NCBI RefSeq assembly: GCF_900116705.1
Contig: NZ_FPBP01000010.1
Coordinates: 99,300-163,299, forward strand
DNA from: Halomonas korlensis
Lineage (GTDB): Bacteria > Pseudomonadota > Gammaproteobacteria > Pseudomonadales > Halomonadaceae
DNA length: 64,000 nucleotides
Direction: 5' to 3'
The notes beneath the pieces were generated by a model that searched no databases, was not told where the DNA came from, and was given only the letters and a program-made list of their open reading frames with translations. The position numbers and the translations under genes are program-made. How positions within the stretch are numbered: position 1 is the stretch's first letter; every line of letters starts with the position of its first letter. Shown here piece by piece: positions 56,664-64,000 of this stretch.

Positions 56664-56678
56664 GAACCTGCCGGAGAC

Positions 56679-57707
56679 TCAACGCTGGAAATTGAGCATC
56701 CGCTCCAGCGGCTTGAGCGCCTTCGCTCGCAGCGTATCGTCGACGAAGATCTCGCCACTGCCATCGCGCAGGGCCCCGGCCAGATTATCCAGCACGTTCA
56801 TCGCCATCCACGGGCAATGCGCGCAGCTCTTGCAGGTCGCCCCGGTGCCGGCGGTAGGGGCCTCGAACAGCGTCTTCTCCGGTACTGCCTGCTGCATCTT
56901 GAAGAAGATGCCTCGGTCGGTGGCCACGATCAGCTTGTTACTCGCCAGCTCCTTGGCCGACTTGATCAGCTGGGAGGTGGAACCCACCACGTCGGCGAGC
57001 GCCACCACGGATGCCGGCGACTCGGGGTGGACCAGCACCGCCGCCTCCGGGTAGAGCGCCTTGAGATCCTCGAGGCCCTTGGCCTTGAACTCCTCGTGGA
57101 CGATGCAAGCGCCATCCCACAGCACCATGTCGGCACCGGTCTTGCGCTGGATAAAGCCGCCCAGATGCTTGTCGGGAGCCCAGAGGATCTTCTCGCCACG
57201 CGCCTGGAGATGCTCGATGACCTCAACCGCGATCGACGAAGTCACGACCCAGTCGGCGCGCGCCTTGACGGCGGCAGACGTGTTGGCATAGACGACCACG
57301 GTGCGGTCGGAATGGGCATCGCAGAAGGCCGAAAATTCGTCGGCCGGGCAGCCGATGTCCAGCGAACAGGTTGCCTCGAGGGTGGGCATGAGCACGCGCT
57401 TTTCGGGGGAGAGTATCTTGGCGGTCTCGCCCATGAAGCGCACGCCGGCCACCACCAAGGTATCGGCGTCGTGACGGGCGCCGAAGCGCGCCATCTCAAG
57501 CGAATCAGCCACACAGCCGCCCGTTTCCTCGGCCAACTGCTGAATGGCGTCGTCGGTATAATAGTGCGCCACCAGCACAGCATTGTGCACTTTCAGCAAG
57601 CGCTTGATGTCATCGATGCGCGCCTCATCCTCAGCGGGAATCCGGGTCGGGCAGTAGGCGCGTGCCAGGTGCTCGCGCACCTCAAGGCGGGAAGTCATGA
57701 TTGTCAT
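56679..57707 (-). CDS. nadA: Quinolinate synthase A
   Basis: A 342-residue Fe-S enzyme that makes quinolinate from iminoaspartate and DHAP. The three cluster cysteines fit [16 protein letters not shown] and the C-terminal [17 protein letters not shown] and [12 protein letters not shown] are family motifs. The ATG at 57707 (or the one three codons on) agrees with the family length; the frame runs 72 codons further upstream through the hairpin region without support. A structured leader precedes it. Confidence 0.95.
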   Translation of the reverse strand: MTIMTSRLEVREHLARAYCPTRIPAEDEARIDDIKRLLKVHNAVLVAHYYTDDAIQQLAEETGGCVADSLEMARFGARHDADTLVVAGVRFMGETAKILSPEKRVLMPTLEATCSLDIGCPADEFSAFCDAHSDRTVVVYANTSAAVKARADWVVTSSIAVEVIEHLQARGEKILWAPDKHLGGFIQRKTGADMVLWDGACIVHEEFKAKGLEDLKALYPEAAVLVHPESPASVVALADVVGSTSQLIKSAKELASNKLIVATDRGIFFKMQQAVPEKTLFEAPTAGTGATCKSCAHCPWMAMNVLDNLAGALRDGSGEIFVDDTLRAKALKPLERMLNFQR

Positions 57708-57726
57708 GTGTCTATCACCGTGACTG

Positions 57727-57828
57727 GCAGGGGCTCCCCCTGCGTTTCGCCAGGTATCGCGCTTGCACGCTCCGTGCGAGGCGATACACCAGAGGGTTGG
57801 CCCTTGCGTCTCTCGCCTCGGCCAACCC
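57727..57828 (-). ncRNA. Structured leader of nadA: three consecutive hairpins (candidate RNA element)
   Basis: Read on the minus strand, in order: GGGTTGGCC / GGCCAACCC with a 17-base loop (57828-57794); then GTATCGC / GCGATAC enclosing GCACG / CGTGC with loop GAG (57787-57754); then GCAGGGG / CCCCTGC with a 3-base loop (57743-57727). The last ends 20 bases before the nadA ATG. No T-run follows any of them. It could be a 5' regulatory RNA or the 3' end of the upstream Crp/Fnr transcript. It matches no known NAD riboswitch that I can confirm. Confidence 0.5.
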
Positions 57829-57867
57829 ATCACCCATTCTAGACCACAATCGACGCCAATAGATCCC

Positions 57868-58581
57868 TCAAGATGGTGCCAGCACCTTGGCATATAGCGC
57901 ACGATCGGCGGTATAGCATCCACAGGACGCCTCGATCAGGCCCGGCCGGTCAAGCACCGTAATCTCACCACGGTGATAATGGATCAATCCACGCGCTTGC
58001 AAGGCAATCGCCGCGAGGGTAATGCCCGCACGTCTGACCCCCAGCATCATGGCAAGAAATTCATGGGTCAGCTGCAATCGGTCAGAACCTGCACGGTCCT
58101 GGGTCATCAACAACCAGCGCGCCAGGCGTGCCTCGACCTGATGGAAGTGGTTACAGGCTGATGAGCGTGCGAGTTGATTCATCATCACATAGAGATAACG
58201 CTTCAGCCGCTGATGTAATACCGGGCTGCTCAGCAGAAGCAGCTGGAAGCGGGCAGCCTCCATCCGCAGCGCCGATCCCGCGCCTTGAACCAACGCTGAC
58301 AGCGGCGCTTCATCGACGCCGAGCACTAGGGAGATCCCCATCATGCCCTCGCGTCCCGCCATCGCCACTTCCAGCCGATTGTCATCGACAAGAATGGCGA
58401 TCAATGATATGAAGCCGTCGAGGGGGAAATAAACGTGGGTGATCTGTCCCGCGGGCTCGACCAACACCTCGCCGAAGGCCAGCTCCACGGTATCGCAGGC
58501 AGCCATGAAGACGTCCCGCTCATCAGCCGGTAGCTGGGCAAGAAGTTGATTGGTAACGGGAATTTGAGTGAGAGAGGTCAT
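57868..58581 (-). CDS. Crp/Fnr-family transcriptional regulator, paralog 1
   Basis: A 237-residue protein with a cNMP-like beta-roll ([12 protein letters not shown] is a family marker) and a C-terminal winged helix ([20 protein letters not shown]). The N-terminal Cys cluster of FNR is absent, as are the arginine and serine residues CRP uses to bind cAMP, so the signal is unknown. GGAGCGGAAC precedes the ATG. It is more divergent than paralogs 2 and 3: where these have GVRREGVTESAGKLQKAGLI, it has [21 protein letters not shown] degenerate palindrome lies 138 bp upstream. Confidence 0.85.
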   Translation of the reverse strand: MTSLTQIPVTNQLLAQLPADERDVFMAACDTVELAFGEVLVEPAGQITHVYFPLDGFISLIAILVDDNRLEVAMAGREGMMGISLVLGVDEAPLSALVQGAGSALRMEAARFQLLLLSSPVLHQRLKRYLYVMMNQLARSSACNHFHQVEARLARWLLMTQDRAGSDRLQLTHEFLAMMLGVRRAGITLAAIALQARGLIHYHRGEITVLDRPGLIEASCGCYTADRALYAKVLAPS

Positions 58582-58718
58582 GTTCCGCTCCGGTTAAAAG
58601 AACCTGGCAAACGGCACAATGAAGGTCACACTCATTTCGATGTCGGCTGCAGATCGAGACCCCATCAACTGTTTCTCGATGGTATATCAATAGATTACCA
58701 TCAGGCACTTCTGCCGTC

Positions 58719-58734
58719 GGCACGCTAGCGTACA
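58719..58734 (-). promoter_or_regulatory. Degenerate palindrome upstream of Crp/Fnr paralog 1
   Basis: On the minus strand TGTACGCTAGCGTGCC. The first half fits TGTxCG perfectly and the second half has two mismatches. A weak TAATCT lies 21 bases downstream of it. Confidence 0.4.
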
Positions 58735-58769
58735 TAACTCGCGAATGTCACCGCATCGGCTCGGGTCGC

Positions 58770-59489
58770 TTACATGACGGCGTCATGCTCCAGCAGGCGA
58801 TCGTACTCTTGCTTGACCACCTCGTAGCACTCACAGACGCGCTCTTCCAGGCCTCGCCTGTCGACCACGGTGATACGGCCACGCCGATAGTCGATCAACC
58901 CGGCTTTCTGAAGCTTACCCGCTGATTCGGTCACTCCCTCGCGACGCACGCCGAGCATGTTGGCGATCAACTCCTGGGTCATGTTCAGCTCGTTACCCGG
59001 TATGCGGTCGAGGCTGAGCAACAGCCAGCGACATAGCTGCTGATCGACGCTGTGATGGCGATTGCAGACCGCCGTCTGGGCCATCTGCGTCAACAGTGCT
59101 TGGGTATAGCGCAGCAGCAACCGCTGCATCGCGCCGGCACGATAGAATTCGCGCTTGAGTAGATGGCCCTTGAGACGGTAGGCCTCCCCGGCACTCTGCA
59201 CGATCGCTCGACTGGGCGTGGTTTCTCCGCCCATGAACAGCGAAACGCCGACGACACCTTCATGACCCACCACGGCAATTTCTGTCGACGCCCCATCCTC
59301 CATCACGCAAAGCAGCGAGACGATGCTATCAAGCGGAAAATAAACGTGGTTCATGACCCTGCCCGATTCGCTAAGCGATTCACCCAGCGGCAGGGTCACT
59401 TTTTCAAGATGAGGCAAGATCCTCGATAGCTCATCTTCCGATAGCGAGCCTAGCAAACCGTTTTTCTGAAAATCATGCTGTGCAAGCAT
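58770..59489 (-). CDS. Crp/Fnr-family transcriptional regulator, paralog 2
   Basis: A 239-residue regulator with NHVYFPLDSIVSLL in the sensor domain and NMLGVRREGVTESAGKLQKAGL in the recognition-helix region. It closely resembles paralog 3 across its length. No FNR-type iron-sulfur cysteines are present; single cysteines occur in AVCNRHH and CECYE, both also in paralog 3. The ligand is unknown. The palindrome at 59645-59660 is placed as for an activator of this gene. Confidence 0.87.
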   Translation of the reverse strand: MLAQHDFQKNGLLGSLSEDELSRILPHLEKVTLPLGESLSESGRVMNHVYFPLDSIVSLLCVMEDGASTEIAVVGHEGVVGVSLFMGGETTPSRAIVQSAGEAYRLKGHLLKREFYRAGAMQRLLLRYTQALLTQMAQTAVCNRHHSVDQQLCRWLLLSLDRIPGNELNMTQELIANMLGVRREGVTESAGKLQKAGLIDYRRGRITVVDRRGLEERVCECYEVVKQEYDRLLEHDAVM

Positions 59490-59618
59490 TGTGACTTATC
59501 CCCTATCACTCGCTGTTGCGCTGTCTAGGACCCAGCGCCGGCTTACGATTCCCCATCGAGTATTTGATTCCACCGCTCCTGCCTAACGTTCCCTTGAACA
59601 CTAGGCACACTTTTTTTC

Positions 59619-59660
59619 AGTATAAAGTGCTTGGAGGCAAACTCTGTACGCTACCGAACA
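59619..59660 (-). promoter_or_regulatory. Predicted promoter and activator site for paralog 2
   Basis: The palindrome TGTTCGGTAGCGTACA (minus strand, 59660-59645) is followed after 20 bases by TATACT (59624-59619). If TATACT is the -10 box, the palindrome is centred near -41, the classical class II position for CRP/FNR activators. No good -35 box is present, as expected for such promoters. Confidence 0.6.
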
Positions 59661-59761
59661 GATAGCTGCCAAGGTAGGGGTAACCGTATGCCAAGCGCGT
59701 GAGTGGGCACGTCGGTGATGACTCCTGATCAAAAAGCAGCAGAGGCGATTTCGTAACGCTA

Positions 59762-59777
59762 TGTACGCTGCCGCACA
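59762..59777. promoter_or_regulatory. Second palindrome in the paralog 2-3 spacer
   Basis: TGTACGCTGCCGCACA matches TGTxCG-N4-CGxACA in full. The plus strand has CATTAT 21 bases after it; no gene is recognised downstream on that strand. Confidence 0.55.
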
Positions 59778-60162
59778 GTAAGCGTGAACGTTCCCGCTCA
59801 TTATCGGACCGAGTGTGGCAAAGGACATGCCTAAACAGGACGTTGCACTATGCGCTGCAGGGAACGTAGCGCCACCCGCTTCCTTTTCTCGATGCCTCTA
59901 TAGCTGACGCCATCAGCAGCGAGAGCGACGGCGCGCACCAAGCGCTTGCGCACCTCGATACGCAGCGCCTGCGTAGGTGGCATCATGATTATCGATAAGG
60001 TCGCTACGTTAGGCAATCAGAGTATTTAATCTTATTATATTAAATAATTAGTCATTCCTGCAGACGCACCACAATGAATAGCGGCAAACAACCTCCCCTA
60101 CCCTAATACTCAACTCTTGCCAGAATGGCGTTCGCAGATGCTAACTTCCTACTCAAACAGAG

Positions 60163-60885
60163 TTATAAAGCATATTCACGCCCCTGCTTGATGACGCGAT
60201 AGCATTCGCAAGCACGCGCCTCAAGACCTTTCCTATCCAAGATGGTAATGCGCCCACGGTGATAGGAAATCAACCCTGCCTTCTGAAGTTTACCAGCGGA
60301 TTCCGTGACGCCTTCGCGACGCACACCGAGCAGATTGGCCATAAATTCCTGCGTCACCAACAACTCATGGGTCGGCAAGCGATCAAGGCTCGACAGCAAC
60401 CAGCGACACAGTTGTTGATCGAGGGTGTGATAACGATTACATGCCGCAATTTGTGATACCTGAATCAATAACAACTGCATATAGTAAAGCAACTGTTTCT
60501 GGAAGCCTCCGCCACGATTGAACTCATCCTGAAACCACTCGGCCTTGATCCGGTAGGCAACGCCTGCACGTTGCACAATGGCGCGCCCAGGCATACCCCC
60601 CCTGCCCATGACCAGCGAGAGCCCTATTACCCCCTCGTCGCCCACCATGGCAATTTCGGTGGAGGCACCATCATCCATTGCGCAGAGTAGCGATACGACG
60701 GCATCTATGGGAAAATACGCATGAGACATCGGCTTACCCGACTCACCCAGTGGATCACCTGATACCAACTCGACCGTTTCAAGATGTGGCCTAAGTCTTT
60801 CATGCTCTGGTGCCAGCAATCCGTTGAGCAGGCCGTTCCCCAATGCATATGATAACAATTTGTCTTGGGAGGGCTTTATCGACAT
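60163..60885 (-). CDS. Crp/Fnr-family transcriptional regulator, paralog 3
   Basis: A 240-residue regulator, close to paralog 2: shared SHAYFPIDAVVSLLCAMDDG, the LDQQLCRWLL linker and the GVRREGVTESAGKLQKAGLI winged-helix segment. AAGGA precedes the ATG. As in paralog 2, no FNR cysteines and no CRP cAMP residues are seen. It is divergent from the GGDEF/EAL gene, 417 bases away. Confidence 0.87.
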   Translation of the reverse strand: MSIKPSQDKLLSYALGNGLLNGLLAPEHERLRPHLETVELVSGDPLGESGKPMSHAYFPIDAVVSLLCAMDDGASTEIAMVGDEGVIGLSLVMGRGGMPGRAIVQRAGVAYRIKAEWFQDEFNRGGGFQKQLLYYMQLLLIQVSQIAACNRYHTLDQQLCRWLLSSLDRLPTHELLVTQEFMANLLGVRREGVTESAGKLQKAGLISYHRGRITILDRKGLEARACECYRVIKQGREYAL

Positions 60886-61061
60886 GGCGGATTCCTTTCC
60901 GTGTAACTTTTCTATGAGAAAAACAACACTAATTTAGTAATAAACATGAACCAGAGATTCTACAGTTTTTTTGTTGCCACATCCTACACTCGACGCTCCC
61001 GCATGGCGCTTCTTGTATCATTGAAAAAAAACTTCTTTAATTAGCGATTATCAGGTTGATC

Positions 61062-61082
61062 AATGTTAAATAAATTAACATT
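61062..61082. promoter_or_regulatory. Perfect inverted repeat AATGTTAA-N5-TTAACATT
   Basis: The 8-bp arms are separated by ATAAA, in the divergent region. It is unlike the TGTxCG palindromes, so it would be for another regulator. Confidence 0.5.
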
Positions 61083-61174
61083 CTAATGAGAAAATATAAA
61101 AAAATAATCACTCCCCATACTTTCTCATGATTTTTTCCGTCATTATCATGCAAAGCACCGCAAAATGCGCTATT

Positions 61175-61190
61175 TGTACGGTAGCGCACA
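61175..61190 (+). promoter_or_regulatory. Palindrome upstream of the GGDEF/EAL gene
   Basis: TGTACGGTAGCGCACA matches the TGTxCG-N4-CGxACA pattern in full. TAGAGT (4 of 6 to TATAAT) lies 21 bases downstream, giving a class II-like layout for the rightward gene. Confidence 0.6.
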
Positions 61191-61302
61191 GAAGCGGAGC
61201 ATGGATGCCCCTAGAGTCGGCAGTATCTAATGCAATGCTTTATAAGAAAAGGGTGAACTCCTCTCCGGTATCTGGCGAGTAGAGGAATAAGGAGCGGGCC
61301 CC

Positions 61303-63855
61303 ATGGAATTGGAAACGATCTTGCAAACCAGATCAATGCCCATTATCACTTCGAACAATGCCGAAAGGCGCAAAGACGCCATACGGCATGTACTGCTCAT
61401 CGAGGACGAGCCGCAACAGGCACGTCAGGTCATGGCAGCCCTCGTGTCGCCCTTGGGGCGCTTCCGTCTCGAATGGCGACAATCACTGGGTGACGCCGAG
61501 GCGGCGCTTAGCCAAGATATACCCGATATCATCCTGCTCGATCTGACACTGCCCGATACATTCTGGGCCCACGCCCTTGATCGGCTGGTCGCAGCGGCAC
61601 CCCACGCCATCATTATCGGCCTGAGCGATCCCCAGGACCCACCGATCCAGCATGAGGTCATGCAGCGCGGCATACATGACTTCCTCTTCAAGTGCCATTT
61701 GGATGGCTACTGGCTGCCACGCGCCCTGGAAACCGCTCTCGGCCATAAGGCCACCATGGCAGCGTTGCGTCATGGCGATGAGCGCTTTCGCCGGATGATC
61801 GATGCTTCTCCCATCGGGACATTGGTCATCGACAGCCAGGGCTACTGCCTATACAGCAACCCGGCTTACCAGAGAATAACCGGGCAATCAGCGCCGTATG
61901 GTGTGGGAGATCACTGGAGCCTGCCGATCCATCCTGAAGACCGCCCTTGGCTACGGCAAGCATGGGCACGGGCGAAATCCCATCAGCAGCCCTTCCACGC
62001 CGAAGCGCGCATGGTGCGGCCTGACCACCGCACTGTCTGGGTGCGCATCAACTCAGGCACCGTTCAAGGCGGCCTGTGCCATGAAGGTGAGGTCCAGACG
62101 GTCGAGGATATTACCGAGCAGAAAGCTAACGACGCGCGGCTGCGCGACACCGAAGCCGCCTTGCATGCCGCGGCGCAATGGGCCCAGGTGACATTGAACT
62201 CGATTGGCGATGCCGTACTTACGACTGATCGGGACAACCGTGTCACCTATCTGAACCGTATGGCTGAAAGGCTGACCGGCTGGTCGAGTCCCGATGCGAT
62301 CGATAAGCCACTGGCTCAAGTCTTCCCGCTCATCAATGGACAGACGCTCCAGGGGGCAACCAATCCGGCGCAGCAAGCCATGGAAGAAAACCGCACCGTC
62401 GGGTTCACCATGAACTGCGTACTGATTCGCCAAGATGGCAGCCAACTGGAGATAGAAGATTCGGCGGCGCCTATTCATGACCGTAACGGTCGCGTCACCG
62501 GGGCGGTGATCGTGTTTCATGATGCCTGTCAGTCTCCCACCCAATCGGCGAAGCTGGCTTATCAGGCACAACATGATGCCCTCACCGGGCTTCCCAATCG
62601 TGTCCTGCTTTCTGAACGTCTCACCCGGGCGATCGGCCTGGCACACCGACACCAGCATCAGGTTGCCCTGATGTATCTGGATCTCGATGCCTTCAAGCCC
62701 ATCAACGACTCGCTTGGCCATGCCCTGGGGGATCGTCTGCTGCAATCGGTCGCAAGTCGGCTGAGCGATTGCATCCGCGATACGGACACGGTATGCCGCC
62801 AGGGCGGCGATGAGTTCGTGGTGCTGCTGAGTGAAATCGAAAAGCCGCAGGACGCCGCCAGAATTGCGGAGAAAATCCTTGGTGCGTTAGCCGAGCCGTA
62901 TCGAATCGGCAATCATGAACTGCGCATCACCACGAGTATCGGCATCAGTCTCTATCCCGATGACGGTACCGATGACAATACCTTGCTCCACAATGCCGAC
63001 ACGGCCATGTACCACTCGAAGAAAAGTGGTCGTAACCACTACCAGTTCTTCCGGGCCGACATGAACGCCCTGATGATGCAACGTAGCTATATCGAGGCCC
63101 AACTGCATCGGGCGCTCGAGGAAGACGCCATCTTCCTCGACTTTCAGCCCAGGATAGACATCGCCACCGGTGACATGTGTAGTGCCGAAGCGCTGATTCG
63201 CTGGCGCGACCCGACACTGGGCCTCATGCCGCCCCCGTCGTTTCTTCCCGTCGCGGAGGCCTGCGGGCTGATCGTCCCGCTTGGTCACTGGGTGCTGCGT
63301 GAAGCCTGCCGCCGGCTACAGGCGTGGCGTGAGGAAGGTGTCGACATCGTGCCCATTGCGGTGAACATGTCGGCCATCGAACTGAGCGATAAGACGCTGC
63401 CCACCCGCATTGCCGATATCCTTGCCGAGACGGGACTCGACGCGCGGTTTCTCGAACTGGAAGTGACCGAAAGCAGTCTCATGCATCATACCAACGCCTC
63501 GGTATCGACGCTGGTCGAGTTGAACGCGCTGGGGCTTCGCATTGCCATCGACGACTTCGGGGCCGGGGATACCAGCCTGAAGCACCTGAAGCGCTTTCCG
63601 ATCGATGCCCTCAACATCGCCCCCTGTTTTGTCCACGACATGACCGGCAACCCCGACGATGCTCGTTTCATCAAGGCCATCATCACTCTTGGTCAGAATC
63701 TGTCCCTGAACGTCATCGCCAAGGGCGTCGAGACCCAAGCACAGCTCGACCATCTCACCTCTCAAGGCTGCGATGGCGCCCAGGGCTTCTTGTTCAGCAG
63801 GCCACTTCCGGCGGCGGATTTCCAGAAATTACTGAGTCCTGCGCGCTACGCATGA
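61303..63855 (+). CDS. Receiver-PAS-PAS-GGDEF-EAL protein with degenerate EAL
   Basis: 850 residues. A receiver-like domain (about 28-145, phospho-Asp in ILLDLTLPD) is followed by two PAS domains (about 160-270 and 295-405). The GGDEF domain has an intact RQGGDEFVVLL, so cyclase activity is plausible. The EAL domain keeps SAEALIRW, NMS and DDFG but has LNIA where active enzymes have LKID, and VIAKGVET where they have VIAEGVET. Both changes remove catalytic residues, so it probably binds rather than cleaves c-di-GMP. AGGAG precedes the ATG. No membrane segment is present. Confidence 0.9.
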   Translation: MELETILQTRSMPIITSNNAERRKDAIRHVLLIEDEPQQARQVMAALVSPLGRFRLEWRQSLGDAEAALSQDIPDIILLDLTLPDTFWAHALDRLVAAAPHAIIIGLSDPQDPPIQHEVMQRGIHDFLFKCHLDGYWLPRALETALGHKATMAALRHGDERFRRMIDASPIGTLVIDSQGYCLYSNPAYQRITGQSAPYGVGDHWSLPIHPEDRPWLRQAWARAKSHQQPFHAEARMVRPDHRTVWVRINSGTVQGGLCHEGEVQTVEDITEQKANDARLRDTEAALHAAAQWAQVTLNSIGDAVLTTDRDNRVTYLNRMAERLTGWSSPDAIDKPLAQVFPLINGQTLQGATNPAQQAMEENRTVGFTMNCVLIRQDGSQLEIEDSAAPIHDRNGRVTGAVIVFHDACQSPTQSAKLAYQAQHDALTGLPNRVLLSERLTRAIGLAHRHQHQVALMYLDLDAFKPINDSLGHALGDRLLQSVASRLSDCIRDTDTVCRQGGDEFVVLLSEIEKPQDAARIAEKILGALAEPYRIGNHELRITTSIGISLYPDDGTDDNTLLHNADTAMYHSKKSGRNHYQFFRADMNALMMQRSYIEAQLHRALEEDAIFLDFQPRIDIATGDMCSAEALIRWRDPTLGLMPPPSFLPVAEACGLIVPLGHWVLREACRRLQAWREEGVDIVPIAVNMSAIELSDKTLPTRIADILAETGLDARFLELEVTESSLMHHTNASVSTLVELNALGLRIAIDDFGAGDTSLKHLKRFPIDALNIAPCFVHDMTGNPDDARFIKAIITLGQNLSLNVIAKGVETQAQLDHLTSQGCDGAQGFLFSRPLPAADFQKLLSPARYA

Positions 63856-63863
63856 TGGTCAAA

Positions 63864-63899
63864 AAAATGCCCTCGCTTCGTGAGAAGCGAGGGCATTTT
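63864..63899. terminator. Strong bidirectional terminator
   Basis: A perfect 16-bp stem (AAAATGCCCTCGCTTC / GAAGCGAGGGCATTTT) with loop GTGA, A-rich before and T-rich after. It serves the GGDEF/EAL gene and the convergent tRNA. Confidence 0.92.
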
Positions 63900-63905
63900 G
63901 ATGAC

Positions 63906-63981
63906 TGGTGGGTCGTGTAGGATTCGAACCTACGACCAATTGGTTAAAAGCCAACTGCTCTACCAACTGAGCTAACGACCC
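63906..63981 (-). tRNA. tRNA-Lys (anticodon UUU)
   Basis: A complete 76-nt cloverleaf on the minus strand, with GGGTCGT/ACGACCC acceptor arms, anticodon loop CTTTTAA, T-arm GGTTCGAATCC and an encoded CCA. Confidence 0.97.
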
Positions 63982-64000
63982 ATGCACCTGACGGGCAACT

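Larger units (their letters stand above)
59490..60162. other. Long gene-poor spacer between Crp/Fnr paralogs 2 and 3
   Basis: 673 bases. It holds two of the 16-bp palindromes and a probable promoter for paralog 2. Two short minus-strand reading frames (59601-59828 and 59831-60016) have no recognisable family or ribosome site. The stretch 60020-60060 is very AT-rich. Confidence 0.6.
60886..61302. promoter_or_regulatory. Divergent control region between paralog 3 and the GGDEF/EAL gene
   Basis: 417 very AT-rich bases with no gene. It contains the inverted repeat at 61062-61082 and the palindrome at 61175-61190, and it serves both divergent genes. Confidence 0.6.

Noticed and set aside
57727..57828. 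Assigning the nadA leader to a known NAD riboswitch class
   Set aside because: The hairpin order and loops cannot be matched to a known class by eye, so it is kept only as a candidate element.
59831..60016. A 61-codon minus-strand frame in the Crp/Fnr spacer, basic and Arg-rich
   Set aside because: No family, no ribosome site and no neighbour in frame. It might be a relic but cannot be supported. The 75-codon frame at 59601-59828 fails for the same reasons and overlaps the predicted promoter.
61056..61069. Possible FNR box near GTTGATCAATG upstream of the GGDEF/EAL gene
   Set aside because: Only one half-site fits. The second half reads GTTAA instead of ATCAA.

Overview
The window is chromosomal DNA, GC-rich by eye, from a gammaproteobacterium of the Halomonas type (Halomonadaceae). 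This rests on family content and on gene order shared with the Halomonas/Pseudomonas group: ccoI-ccoS-fnr, an acs/actP/CrbS-CrbR acetate block, and purC-MBL-bamC-dapA...bcp-perM-tusA-bepA-nadA. The genus is an inference; no rRNA gene is present.

Layout. (1) 1-2212: the end of the cbb3-oxidase maturation genes (ccoI 3' end, ccoS, a TauE/SafE-like membrane protein), then fnr with all four cluster cysteines and two FNR boxes in front of it. (2) About 2213-19585: an accessory segment of roughly 17 kb with a GH15 glycosidase, a sensory-rhodopsin-transducer-like protein, membrane-tailed oxidoreductases, an enolase-superfamily enzyme, a TPP-dependent pyruvate oxidase-like enzyme, and a complete caa3-type cytochrome oxidase with CtaG and Sco. 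A decayed copy of the fnr 3' end lies at its far side, next to ttcA. (3) 19740-33517: ttcA, a DnaQ-like exonuclease, a cNMP/CBS/DUF294 protein, the DUF4212/ActP symporter pair, the CrbS/CrbR two-component pair and acs. Together these form an acetate-scavenging unit. (4) 33686-53505: housekeeping genes, namely sprT, a YgfB/UPF0149 protein, a cardiolipin synthase, plsB, rsmJ, tsaB, adk, aceF-aceE, ampD, nadC, a GNAT, trmO, purC, an MBL hydrolase, bamC, dapA and bcp. (5) 53553-57707: perM, tusA, bepA and nadA. (6) 57868-63981: three Crp/Fnr-family regulators in a row, a degenerate-EAL GGDEF/EAL protein and tRNA-Lys(UUU).

Most interesting signals: the fnr-tail repeats that bracket the accessory segment, with the Sco stop codon lying inside the repeat; a 16-bp palindrome (TGTxCG-N4-CGxACA) in the intergenic regions around the three Crp/Fnr paralogs, one copy placed about 41 bp upstream of a predicted transcription start; three strong consecutive hairpins in the nadA leader; a repeated 17-bp motif upstream of the acetate symporter operon; a 23-bp tandem repeat that begins at the perM stop codon; and a diguanylate cyclase/phosphodiesterase whose EAL domain has lost key residues.

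No CRISPR array, insertion sequence, prophage or rRNA gene was seen. All coordinates and motifs were read by eye; family names rest on motif recognition, not on searches.
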